From Flavobacterium sp. RSP15 (GTDB lineage: Bacteria > Bacteroidota > Bacteroidia > Flavobacteriales > Flavobacteriaceae), in assembly GCF_003968755.1 (NCBI RefSeq), contig NZ_RYDL01000011.1, positions 16,949-80,948 of the forward strand: a stretch of 64,000 nucleotides of DNA, in the 5' to 3' direction. This document shows, in pieces, positions 17,240 through 26,446 of the stretch. The position numbers and the translations under genes were made by a program. Below the pieces are notes generated by a model that worked only from the letters and a program-made list of their open reading frames with translations, ran no database searches and was not told the DNA's origin. Position 1 is the first letter of the stretch. Each line of letters opens with the position of its first letter.

Positions 17240-17923
17240 ATGAAGAAAAAAAATACTAAAATTCTACTAGTAGACGATGAACCGGATATCTTAGAAATTG
17301 TAGGGTATAATCTCGCTCAAGAGGGATATCAAATCAGTACTGCCACAAATGGGAAAGAGGCTATAGCAATCGCTAAAAAAGAATTGCCGGACCTAATTAT
17401 AATGGATGTAATGATGCCGGAAATGGATGGCATGGAAGCTTGCGAGAACATCAGAAAAATACCGGAACTCAGTAATGTAATCATAACTTTTTTAACCGCC
17501 AGAAGCGAAGATTACTCTCAAGTTGCGGGCTTTGATGCCGGAGCTGATGATTACATCACTAAACCAATAAAGCCTAAATTATTAGTCAGTAAAGTAAAAG
17601 CCTTACTGCGCCGATTAAAAGAAAAAGAACAAAATAGCGAAACTCTGAATGTTGGTGGAATAGAAATCAACAGGGAGGAATACAAAATTGTAAAAGATAA
17701 TATCGAAATTGCCTTACCCAGAAAAGAATTTGAATTGTTTTATTTATTGGCTTCAAAACCGGGAAAAGTCTTCAAAAGAGATGAAATTTTGGATAAAGTG
17801 TGGGGCAATGAAGTAGTTGTTGGTGGTAGAACTATAGATGTTCACATCAGAAAATTACGCGAAAAAATTGGCGAAGAGTTGTTCAAAACAATAAAAGGAG
17901 TGGGGTATAAGTTTGAAGTATAA
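17240..17923 (+). CDS. PhoB-like OmpR-family response regulator
   Basis: Two-domain response regulator of 227 residues from ATG 17240. Receiver domain about 5-120: acidic pair DD at 12-13, phosphoacceptor Asp56 in LIIMDVMMPEMDG, conserved lysine in DDYITKPIKP. C-terminal winged-helix DNA-binding domain about 130-227 (LPRKEFELFYLLASKPGKVFKR, VDVHIRKLREKIG-like segment, IKGVGYKFE). An upstream in-frame ATG at 17201 would add 13 residues that do not fit the family. The stop codon abuts the start of the histidine kinase, so the pair is co-transcribed. Neighbouring phosphate transporter supports a PhoB role. Confidence 0.88.
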   Translation: MKKKNTKILLVDDEPDILEIVGYNLAQEGYQISTATNGKEAIAIAKKELPDLIIMDVMMPEMDGMEACENIRKIPELSNVIITFLTARSEDYSQVAGFDAGADDYITKPIKPKLLVSKVKALLRRLKEKEQNSETLNVGGIEINREEYKIVKDNIEIALPRKEFELFYLLASKPGKVFKRDEILDKVWGNEVVVGGRTIDVHIRKLREKIGEELFKTIKGVGYKFEV

Positions 17924-18976
17924 ATGACAATAAATTTTAAAAAAACATATCGTTTTGCCGTAAAGTCGGCCTTGTATATTACCCTTTTTTCTACTGCATT
18001 GGTAAATTTACTGATTTACCTTTTTTTTACTTTTTCCTACCAGTTTATCCTGATTTTTGCCATTTCAATTGCTACTTTTTCATTTATAGTGATTCAATAT
18101 CGGGTGGAGCGTTTTATTTATAAAAAGGTAAAAAAAATATACGATGACGTTTCTTTATTAGAATCTAGCACCTTCAGAAACCAGCCCATAACAACGGACA
18201 TGGCGACTCTTACAAGGGAAGTCAAGAAGTTTGCTACGGACAAAAAGCTGGAAATTGAAACCTTAAAAGTTCGGGAGGAATACCGGAGAGAATTTCTAGG
18301 AAACGTCTCTCACGAACTAAAAACACCTCTTTTTACGGTCCAAGGCTATCTGTCAACCTTACTAGATGGAGCCATGAATGACAAAACAATCCGAAAAAAA
18401 TACCTAGAACGCGCCGAAAAAGGAGTCGAAAGACTGATCTACATTGTACAGGATTTGGACATGATTACCAAACTCGAAATAGGGGATTTGCATCTGGAAA
18501 TTGTCGAGTTTGACATCGTCAAACTCGTTCAGAATGTATTTGATTTGCTCGAAATGAAAGCATCTAAAAAAGATATTTTGTTGATGTTTGATATGAAATA
18601 CAACAAACCCGTCATGGTCATTGGAGATCAGGAAAAAATACAACAAGTGGTGATGAACCTAATTGTAAACTCAATTAAATACGGAAAATTAAAGGGTTCT
18701 ACCGAAGTAAGTATTGAGGATTTGACAGCAGAAAAAGTCATCGTTCGTGTGACCGATAACGGAGAAGGAATTGAGAAAAAAAATATCCCAAGACTTTTTG
18801 AACGTTTTTATAGAGTAGATAAAAGTGGAGCAAGAACAGAGGGAGGCTCTGGGCTGGGATTGTCGATAGTAAAACATATTATCGAAGCACATGACGAGAA
18901 AATTTATGTAGACAGCACGTATCATGTTGGATCTGAGTTTTCATTTACCCTGGAAAAATCCAAGTCAAGGGAATAA
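17924..18976 (+). CDS. PhoR-like sensor histidine kinase
   Basis: Membrane histidine kinase of 350 residues, partner of the preceding regulator. Two membrane helices at about 13-35 and 38-58 leave almost no periplasmic loop, so no external ligand domain exists; signal input is likely from membrane or cytoplasmic partners, as in PhoR. The HisKA box FLGNVSHELKTPL carries phospho-accepting His130. ATPase motifs follow: N box NLIVNSIKYG, G1 DNGEGI, F box FERFYRVDKS, G2 GGSGLGLSIV. Predicted to phosphorylate and dephosphorylate the PhoB-like protein. Confidence 0.88.
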   Translation: MTINFKKTYRFAVKSALYITLFSTALVNLLIYLFFTFSYQFILIFAISIATFSFIVIQYRVERFIYKKVKKIYDDVSLLESSTFRNQPITTDMATLTREVKKFATDKKLEIETLKVREEYRREFLGNVSHELKTPLFTVQGYLSTLLDGAMNDKTIRKKYLERAEKGVERLIYIVQDLDMITKLEIGDLHLEIVEFDIVKLVQNVFDLLEMKASKKDILLMFDMKYNKPVMVIGDQEKIQQVVMNLIVNSIKYGKLKGSTEVSIEDLTAEKVIVRVTDNGEGIEKKNIPRLFERFYRVDKSGARTEGGSGLGLSIVKHIIEAHDEKIYVDSTYHVGSEFSFTLEKSKSRE

Positions 18977-19337
18977 GTACGGCCATCTAAGTTCCTTCAG
19001 GTCAAATAGAATTAATAATATCCTATACCTTATAAGCATAATTATTTTAGGATCAGTCACTTGTGTTGTTAGTGCTATTAAGTTGATGTCAAAATAATAA
19101 TTTAGTAACGACAGTCTTACTTTTGAGGGTCATATTTGCAGTAGACTCCAGAAGTTTGTTGGGGTAAATTTATAATGACGTCCAATTGTAACCGCACCAT
19201 CACGACGCTTTTTTGAACTGTAAAGCAACACTCAGGCATAAATCATCATGAGGTTGTCGTGCAATGAGACAGTTGTTTCGAAGGCCAACTAATTCCATCA
19301 GAGCAAACAAAATTTCACCTTTCACTTTAATACAGAT
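18977..19337. other. 361-bp intergenic region, no gene recognised
   Basis: Lies between the histidine kinase and the phosphate transporter. Longest open frames are tiny (for example a 14-codon frame from ATG 19248) and not convincing. TACTTTTG at 19118-19125 fits the -7 promoter consensus and could drive a leader of about 210 bases before the transporter. CACGAC at 19201-19206 can pair with GTCGTG at 19256-19261. An untranslated leader or small RNA is possible. Confidence 0.4.
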
Positions 19338-21599
19338 ATGGAACAAATATATATAGTAATGCTTGTGGTTTTAGGCATTTTGGCGATAATTGATCTAGTT
19401 GTCGGGGTTAGTAATGACGCAGTAAATTTCTTGAATTCGGCAATTGGTTCTAAAGCAGTGTCGTTTCGTACTATTATGATTGTGGCCAGTTTGGGTATTT
19501 TAGTAGGAGCGCTATTTTCCAGTGGTATGATGGAAATTGCCCGAAGTGGTATTTTTGTTCCCGCCATGTTTAGTTTTAATGATGTAATGATTATTTTCTT
19601 GGCCGTAATGATCTCAGATATTATATTATTAGATGTTTTTAACTCAATAGGATTACCAACTTCGACAACAGTATCCATTATTTTTGAACTTTTAGGGGCA
19701 GCGCTCTGCTTGGCAGTCTATAAAATTTATGTTTTGGACGATAGTTTTGATACTTTAAGTGATTATATCAACACTGAAAAAGCATCACAAATTGTTTTCA
19801 GTATTCTACTGTCTGTCATTCTTTCTTTCACTCTTGGAAGTTTTGTGCAATATGTTTCTCGATTAATTTTTACTTTTCAATATGAAAAAAGAGTCAAATA
19901 TATAGGTGCAATTTTTGGAGGATTAGCCATTACTGCGATTACTTTTTTTATCCTGATAAAAGGATTGAAAGGAGTTTCTTTTATCGATCAAGCTACTCAT
20001 GTCTGGATAAAAAGTAATCAATTACTGATAATAGGAGTAAATTTTGTTTTTTTCACACTGCTTTCTCAAGTGTTGATGACTTTCTTCAAAATAAATATTC
20101 TCCGCGTAATCATCATAGTGGGGACTTTTGCTTTGGCTTTAGCTTTTGCCGGGAATGATTTGGTTAACTTTATCGGGGTTCCCATTGCAGCCTATAACTC
20201 CTATGAAATTTTCAATGGTAGTGGAATTTCTGGAGATCAATTTATGATGGGTGCTTTGGCTAATGATACTATTGTGGCGCCATTTTATTTTTTAGTTTTT
20301 GCAGGAGTGGTTATGGTTATAACACTTTGGACTTCAAAAAAAGCCAAAACTGTCATCGAGACCGGACTTAATTTATCCAGACAAGGTGACGGTGTAGAGC
20401 GTTTTTCACCCAATATGTTATCCAGATACATTGTGCGATTTGGCGTTTTTATCGGACTGGGTATTAATTATTTTTTGCCAAAATCAATTCAAATTAAAAT
20501 TGATAAGCAATTTGAGAAACCGGAAGTCAAAGGAAAAAAACGAAAAGACGAACCTGCTTTTGATATGGTTCGTGCTGCTGTAAATTTAATGGTAGCCAGT
20601 ATTTTGATATCGATAGGGACTTCTTTAAAGTTGCCACTTTCTACAACTTATGTTACTTTTATGGTGGCCATGGGTACTTCATTTGCAGATCGCGCTTGGG
20701 ATCGCGAAAGCGCAGTGTATCGTATTGCAGGGGTTTTTAATGTGATTGGAGGATGGTTTGTAACAGCAATTGTCGCATTTGTTTCGGCCTTTATCTTTGC
20801 GTATTTCCTCAAAGTAGGTCAAGTATATGCTTTCATCGGATTGCTGGTTGGATTAGGAATTCTTTTGTATCGAAGTTCAAGAAAGCATACTAAAACCATT
20901 AAAGCCCAGCAAGAATTATTGCTCTTGAAAAGAGAAGATATTGTTACCATAAATGAAGTTATTAGGGAGTGTACCATTCAGATTTCCAGAGTAATCAGTG
21001 GTTCAAACACGATTTATCGAGAGGTTATCGAAAATCTTAGCCTTCAGGATCTAGGGAAGTTAAAGGAGAATAAAAAAGACCTCAAAAAACTCGAAAAAGA
21101 AGTCGATGAATTAAAGAGTAATGTATATTATTTTATAAAGAATCTGGATGAAACTTCGGCCGAGGGCAGTATGTTTTATGTCATGATTTTGGGTTATCTC
21201 CAAGACATGATTCAGTCTCTTGGATTCATCTCACAAAACAGCTATGCACATATCAATAACAATCACAAACAATTGAAATTCAATCAAATTAGGGATTTGA
21301 AAAGCTTAGACAATAAGCTTGAAAAATTATTTGAAGATATTATTGTTATTTTTCAAGAAGGTTCGTTTGACAAAATTGATGTTATTTTAGAAACCAAAAT
21401 TGAGATTTACGATCAAGTATCTAAATTAATTAAAAAACAAATTGAAAGAATTAGAACGGTAGAAACTAGTCCTAAAAACAGCAAGTTGTATTTCGCGTTA
21501 CTTTTAGAAACTAATGATTTGATAAAAGCAACGATGCACTTACTCGAATTATTTAAAGAATTCAATAGCCAGGCTAATTTAAAAGGTACAAATCTGTAA
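19338..21599 (+). CDS. Pit-family inorganic phosphate transporter with long cytoplasmic C-terminal domain
   Basis: Inner-membrane phosphate permease of 753 residues. Both PiT signature repeats are present: VSNDAVNFLNSAIGSKA near residue 25 and FAGNDLVNFIGVPIAAY near 270. About ten to twelve hydrophobic spans run to about residue 515. From about 520 to 753 follows a soluble, charged, helical region (KLKENKKDLKKLEKEVDELK) that resembles a PhoU-like helical bundle, so transport and sensing may be joined in one chain. It follows the PhoB/PhoR-like pair after a 361-bp gap with its own promoter candidate. Confidence 0.88.
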   Translation: MEQIYIVMLVVLGILAIIDLVVGVSNDAVNFLNSAIGSKAVSFRTIMIVASLGILVGALFSSGMMEIARSGIFVPAMFSFNDVMIIFLAVMISDIILLDVFNSIGLPTSTTVSIIFELLGAALCLAVYKIYVLDDSFDTLSDYINTEKASQIVFSILLSVILSFTLGSFVQYVSRLIFTFQYEKRVKYIGAIFGGLAITAITFFILIKGLKGVSFIDQATHVWIKSNQLLIIGVNFVFFTLLSQVLMTFFKINILRVIIIVGTFALALAFAGNDLVNFIGVPIAAYNSYEIFNGSGISGDQFMMGALANDTIVAPFYFLVFAGVVMVITLWTSKKAKTVIETGLNLSRQGDGVERFSPNMLSRYIVRFGVFIGLGINYFLPKSIQIKIDKQFEKPEVKGKKRKDEPAFDMVRAAVNLMVASILISIGTSLKLPLSTTYVTFMVAMGTSFADRAWDRESAVYRIAGVFNVIGGWFVTAIVAFVSAFIFAYFLKVGQVYAFIGLLVGLGILLYRSSRKHTKTIKAQQELLLLKREDIVTINEVIRECTIQISRVISGSNTIYREVIENLSLQDLGKLKENKKDLKKLEKEVDELKSNVYYFIKNLDETSAEGSMFYVMILGYLQDMIQSLGFISQNSYAHINNNHKQLKFNQIRDLKSLDNKLEKLFEDIIVIFQEGSFDKIDVILETKIEIYDQVSKLIKKQIERIRTVETSPKNSKLYFALLLETNDLIKATMHLLELFKEFNSQANLKGTNL

Positions 21600-21670
21600 T
21601 TCAGTAGTGCTTCTTTTTTTTATAACCATTCAAAACTAATCTTAAGAAATCCATTTGAGAGAATGGGTTT

Positions 21671-22762
21671 TTAGGGGTTAAGGATACTTATTTTTGTGTT
21701 TTGGAAAATATCAAAAAGCGATTTCCAGTCGATATTGCAATGCAAGGTTTGTAAACCACGGTAGGATGCGACTTCACTAAGATTTTCAATTTTGAAATCG
21801 TCTTGATTTGCATAGGGAACTAATCCTTCTTTTTTTAGCTTTCGGGCTAAATATTCCTGTTCGTATTGGCCCGGAGTTGGAATAAAAAAAGCCTTTTTAC
21901 GGAGTTGGGCTAGATCCATAATTGTGGTGTATCCGGAACGGCACAGCACCATTTCACTTTCGTTAAAAGCCTGCTCTAATTGGGAAGAATTCATGTAATT
22001 ATAATAGGTAACAGGATTGATTTGAGTTACTATTTGTTCGGTTTCAATCTTTCCTTCAATAAACACGACATTCCCGCGGTACCTTGCGATTTCTTTTTTC
22101 AGGTAATCCTCCAGCAAGCCGCGCTGAGGTTCTGGTCCGGAAAGAATAATCATTAAATCATATTTTTTTGGGACCAATTTTTTTTGCAATCGACTCAAAG
22201 GACCAATGTATCTAATTTTAAGATTTGGATCGTCAACATGTCCCATTTTTCCGGTTAGATTAATTGATCCGGCAAGATCTGGAACCCAACATTCCGTATA
22301 TTTTTTTATAATATGTTGGTGGATCTTACTGGTAATCCAAGTGGTATTGCCAGTCATTACATTCAATTGATGGGTAATAAACACCGAAGGAATTTTTTTG
22401 CTGAACACACCCAGTCTGTTGTCGGATATAATCCCGTCTATCCTATATTTTGAGATCCATTTTTTAATTATTTTTTTTTCTTCCCAGATTGCTTCAAGCA
22501 TTTTTGGGCTATTTTTTAATAATTTCCATTTAAAGTGAGCTCCATTTTTTGCATATTCTATCTGGTAGGATGGCAGTTCCAGCGTTTGTAAAGTAGGGAA
22601 TTCCTTTTTTAGCAAAGCCAATGCAATTCCATCAGAAGCAATTATAGGAATGTAGTTGTTCTCTAATAAGGCCTTAATGATTGGAATACAACGTGTAGCA
22701 TGGCCTAAGCCCCAGTTTAATGGCGCAATCAAAATAGTTTGTTGGTTGGCATTCAAATCCAT
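21671..22762 (-). CDS. glycosyltransferase, GT28/MurG-like
   Basis: Predicted glycosyltransferase of the GT-B fold, 363 residues. N-terminus LIAPLNWGLGHATRCIPIIKAL (residues 11-32) is the typical acceptor-side loop. The C-terminal donor-binding half includes LMIILSGPEPQR and MVLCRSGYTTIMDLAQLRKKAFFIPTPGQ-type sequence around residues 270-300 (RSGYTT as in GT28). Donor and acceptor are unknown; cell-envelope glycan or glycolipid work is likely. It runs in the same direction as the upstream outer-membrane protein gene, 94 bp away. Confidence 0.8.
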   Translation of the reverse strand: MDLNANQQTILIAPLNWGLGHATRCIPIIKALLENNYIPIIASDGIALALLKKEFPTLQTLELPSYQIEYAKNGAHFKWKLLKNSPKMLEAIWEEKKIIKKWISKYRIDGIISDNRLGVFSKKIPSVFITHQLNVMTGNTTWITSKIHQHIIKKYTECWVPDLAGSINLTGKMGHVDDPNLKIRYIGPLSRLQKKLVPKKYDLMIILSGPEPQRGLLEDYLKKEIARYRGNVVFIEGKIETEQIVTQINPVTYYNYMNSSQLEQAFNESEMVLCRSGYTTIMDLAQLRKKAFFIPTPGQYEQEYLARKLKKEGLVPYANQDDFKIENLSEVASYRGLQTLHCNIDWKSLFDIFQNTKISILNP

Positions 22763-22856
22763 GTGGCTCTGTAGTTTAGTGGTTTAAATTTGAAAGATAG
22801 ACAATGAACGTGTATTTAATATTGCGAGGGCATTACCAAACTATTAAATTGTGGTA

Positions 22857-25800
22857 TTAAAAATAGGCTCTCAATTGAATATTTCCAGTATGTATGGCCT
22901 GGGTTGTTTCACTTTTCCGACCCTGATAATTAAAATTAACATCTAAAAACTGGGTGATATTTTTTTGTAAAAGAAGCCTCCAAGTGATGTTTTGTCCGGT
23001 TTGTAGCCCTTCCAGCATTTGAAATCCAACCGAAGAGAATTCATTTCCTTCGAATTTATTTTGGTAAAAAGAGACTTCGCCGTTCATCGTGAATTTTTTT
23101 GTGCCTGCATACGAAAAGGCAGTTCCAAAACGGTTTTGCAGCAGCGTTTCTGAAACCCCAATTTGGTTTTTTTTATTCTGTAATTCATAAAAGAGGTCCC
23201 AGCTCGTGCTTTTAGAAAACAGATAACTGATTTTAGGAGCTAATTGATAACCGTTTATAGCATAGTTTTTCTCCGGGAAATTTTCTGATTCAATGGTTGT
23301 TTGTATCGTTTTGGCAAAAAAACCAAGTAGCCAGCTTTTCTGGTACAAATGATTGTACTGCAATTGATGCGAATTGTTGGTAGCCTCTTGAGAGCCTATA
23401 GACAACAAGTTTTTAGTTTTATTTTGCAGATATGAATACGTGGCGGAGTGGTTTTGTTTTCCTCTATTGTAAAACAAACTGTTCCTTAAACTCGAGTTTA
23501 ATCCCAACACATTTTCAGTAGAACTGCTGAACGGATTTAATTCGAAATTATCACCCTCACTTCTAGTTTTTCGGTCGATGATGAAAGCAGTTTGATTGTA
23601 GAAATACGAAAGTATTTTCTTAAAACCTTTTTCGTTCTGCCATTGATTGGGATTCAGGGTCACAGATTGCGAGAATTTGTTTTGATGTGTTTTTATGTAA
23701 ACCCTGTTGGGAAGAAAGATGCGGATGAATTTTGCCTGGTCAATAAACGTGGCGACTTCAAACTCCTGTAATTCCTGAATTCCATTGCCGTTATAGTCGT
23801 TCCAGGTGTAAATTCCCTGGCCCGCAGGAACTTCCAGATACGTGAATTCCTGTTGGGGAATGGTCCCGGAATTCGTTTCATAAACCGTTGTGCTTTGTAT
23901 CAATTGATTGAAAAAACGATCCGTATAAATTATTCTGGAATTTAACGTAGGTTCTCTTTTTCTTGTTGCATCCACAAAATCCAAGATTCTGTAATTAGCA
24001 TATAGGGATAAATCGCTTTTATTAGTTTGAATCAATTTTGATTTCAAAAGGAAAGTCTGAGACGAATTGACCCTTTGGATCAGTCCATTTTGTAAACTGT
24101 CATTGGATCTTCTTAGGTATCCCAATTCTACAAAAACTTTGGTGCTGTCTCCGCGACCGGTAAAAAATCCGTACTCTGTAAATTTTTGACTCAAAGCCGA
24201 AAATTCATTTGAAATTTTATTTTTCTCCTGATTGTCCTCTAAGCGCAAGCGAGAGCCAATCCAGTTTTTGTCAAAATGAAAACGGATTTGGGATTGGTTT
24301 CTTAAAAATTCAGAGGATGAAATCGTTCCGTCACTTTTTAGGGAACTGCCTTGATTTTGAAAAGTCCAGTTTTTTATTTGAAACAAGCCATTTAAAACAT
24401 GTCGATTTCCCGAAAAATTTCCCGAAAAATCCAGTTTTTCAAACTGATACATCAATAGTCCTTTGTTTGTTGAGTTGGGTTTAGGGTTTAAATCCAATTG
24501 CAGTCCGGAAATTAACAAGCTTTGATTTCCTATAGCCGCAGTTCCTAAGTTCCAATCCCGGTCAAATTCGATGTTGTACAGCCGTTCTACAGCCCTGAAA
24601 TTTCGCTGAATAAATTGATAATTCGCAAAAGCATCTACGTGCCATTTTTTTGAAAAAAGCCGTTGCTTGGCATTGATTTTTGCAGCCAGGCCCTGATTGT
24701 TTGCATCGTCAACGGGCGAAAATAAATTGCTGTCGTTATTGCTGAGACCAATTTCAAAATCGAGAACTGTTTTCTCAGTGGGATTGTATTTTCCTAAAAA
24801 GGTAGTCACTTGGATTTTTGTAGGAGCAATCAATTGTATGATGGGTGCATAATTTCCTTGCGGAACGCCGTTAATGGGAGCTATATACTCATAAACCCGG
24901 GTGATCGTGGCTGAATTTGTCAAAATATAATTTCCATTATTCAGTCCTACTAAAGTAAATCGTACATTGAATAATTCCTGCTGTGCTTCATTTGAGTACT
25001 CAAAAATTTCCACAGCATTGAGGATTGTTTTTCGGTACAGCACCTTGTTTTCAGAATAGGAATCTGCAAATGCTGACGGGGCAACCATTAAATCAGGATT
25101 ATCTCCCGCATTAACTAATATCTGGGCTTGTTCTTGGGATAAATTTTGTTGTAAAGGTTGGTTTTTGAGGTCGTTTTCCGAATATAAATAGCCTCCAAAA
25201 CTCCAGTTTTTATTCTCGTGTGTGGCGCCTGCATAGGTTATAAATCGAGTGTAATTTCGATCTGAATATTGGTATTCTATGGCAATTCGCATTTCGGAGG
25301 TAATCGTGAAAAGCGGGGTAAACACGATTTCACCCGCATTATAATCAATCGTGTAATCATTGTTTTCGCCTCGTTTTAATAAAACACCATTTACATACAC
25401 CCGCTCTGAACCTGAAATAACGAGTACATACAACTCTCCATTTTGCCCTTTTAATTTATAGGGACCCTGATTGCCTTCTTGGCCCACGATATCGCTTTTT
25501 GCATATTGTCCTCGGACCAGCGCTGCTGAGGCAAATACATTTGTTTTGTTTTCTTCGGTTCCAAAGGTGAAGGTGGTGGCGAGTCCCTGCACTTTTTTAT
25601 TGAAATTCAGGAATTGGGATTTCTTGTTCTCCAGAAAAATATCACCCGCTCGAATATTCCAATCGGCACTGAATAATTCCATGAATACATTATCGAACTG
25701 GTCTAATTTTTGGGAATAACCGCCATCCTGCAGCGGAATGTTACTGTCTTGAATGGAGGCTCTTAAGCTTACTTTTTCAGAGATTTTTCCTGTGATTTGT

Positions 25801-26288
25801 AAGTCTAAATTGGAATTCAAAACGGCATTTTGATTGTTTCCTATGGTAATGCCACGGGTAATACTTCCGGATGTGTTCAAGCCGTCAAAAGGTACATTTT
25901 TATTTGGTTTTTTATTTTTTAGGGTATATAAATCACCTGATCCGGCTTCGTTGCTTACTACTTTGGCAGAATCATAAATGCGGTATTCTTTAGTAAGGAT
26001 CTCCGGAAATTTCAAATAGTGTACCGTTATTGAATCGTTGTATTGGGCGCTGTTTTCTTTTAAAAGTAAAGTCCCTTCGCTGAAATTTACCGTATAAAAA
26101 GTGATTTCGATGGGTTTGCCATTGGCGTCAAGCAATTTGAAAAAACTGGAATTAATGCTTTCTTTTTCAAGATGAATGGTGTCGCGGGAAAAAGGGATTT
26201 TTTTGGTTTTGTACAACGAATTTATTTCCTGTGCGTGGAGCCCAGAAATACAGCTTATTACAGTCCAAAAAAGTAATTTTTTCAACAT
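22857..26288 (-). CDS. large outer-membrane beta-barrel protein, function unknown
   Basis: Exported protein of 1143 residues with a signal peptide at about 1-19 (LLFWTVISCISGLHAQ). The sequence alternates polar and aromatic residues through most of its length, ends in an aromatic residue (LRAYF) and is rich in N, Q, F and Y, all pointing to a beta-barrel. Segments such as GSITRGITIGNNQNAVLNS (about 140-160) and SGSERVYVNGVLLKRG (about 290-305) resemble parts of SprA-type giant outer-membrane proteins, so a distant link to T9SS or gliding is possible. I do not recognise a defined family. No cargo or lipoprotein motif seen. Confidence 0.6.
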   Translation of the reverse strand: MLKKLLFWTVISCISGLHAQEINSLYKTKKIPFSRDTIHLEKESINSSFFKLLDANGKPIEITFYTVNFSEGTLLLKENSAQYNDSITVHYLKFPEILTKEYRIYDSAKVVSNEAGSGDLYTLKNKKPNKNVPFDGLNTSGSITRGITIGNNQNAVLNSNLDLQITGKISEKVSLRASIQDSNIPLQDGGYSQKLDQFDNVFMELFSADWNIRAGDIFLENKKSQFLNFNKKVQGLATTFTFGTEENKTNVFASAALVRGQYAKSDIVGQEGNQGPYKLKGQNGELYVLVISGSERVYVNGVLLKRGENNDYTIDYNAGEIVFTPLFTITSEMRIAIEYQYSDRNYTRFITYAGATHENKNWSFGGYLYSENDLKNQPLQQNLSQEQAQILVNAGDNPDLMVAPSAFADSYSENKVLYRKTILNAVEIFEYSNEAQQELFNVRFTLVGLNNGNYILTNSATITRVYEYIAPINGVPQGNYAPIIQLIAPTKIQVTTFLGKYNPTEKTVLDFEIGLSNNDSNLFSPVDDANNQGLAAKINAKQRLFSKKWHVDAFANYQFIQRNFRAVERLYNIEFDRDWNLGTAAIGNQSLLISGLQLDLNPKPNSTNKGLLMYQFEKLDFSGNFSGNRHVLNGLFQIKNWTFQNQGSSLKSDGTISSSEFLRNQSQIRFHFDKNWIGSRLRLEDNQEKNKISNEFSALSQKFTEYGFFTGRGDSTKVFVELGYLRRSNDSLQNGLIQRVNSSQTFLLKSKLIQTNKSDLSLYANYRILDFVDATRKREPTLNSRIIYTDRFFNQLIQSTTVYETNSGTIPQQEFTYLEVPAGQGIYTWNDYNGNGIQELQEFEVATFIDQAKFIRIFLPNRVYIKTHQNKFSQSVTLNPNQWQNEKGFKKILSYFYNQTAFIIDRKTRSEGDNFELNPFSSSTENVLGLNSSLRNSLFYNRGKQNHSATYSYLQNKTKNLLSIGSQEATNNSHQLQYNHLYQKSWLLGFFAKTIQTTIESENFPEKNYAINGYQLAPKISYLFSKSTSWDLFYELQNKKNQIGVSETLLQNRFGTAFSYAGTKKFTMNGEVSFYQNKFEGNEFSSVGFQMLEGLQTGQNITWRLLLQKNITQFLDVNFNYQGRKSETTQAIHTGNIQLRAYF

Positions 26289-26383
26289 AAATACTATAAC
26301 TCGAAAGTGTCAAAAGTAGTATTTATAATTTGATAATTATAAAAGGTTTCGAATTTAGCGTTTGGGTTTTAAAGTATTAAAGG

Positions 26384-26416
26384 AATGGAGATCAGAATTT
26401 GATTCTGATCTCCATT
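26384..26416. terminator. 15-bp perfect hairpin after lysC
   Basis: AATGGAGATCAGAAT pairs exactly with ATTCTGATCTCCATT around a TTG loop. It lies about 30 bp beyond the lysC stop codon. There is no clear T run on either strand, so it may be a terminator or an mRNA 3' stabiliser. Confidence 0.65.
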
Positions 26417-26446
26417 TATACTTTGGGTTGCGCATGTTTTTTAGGG

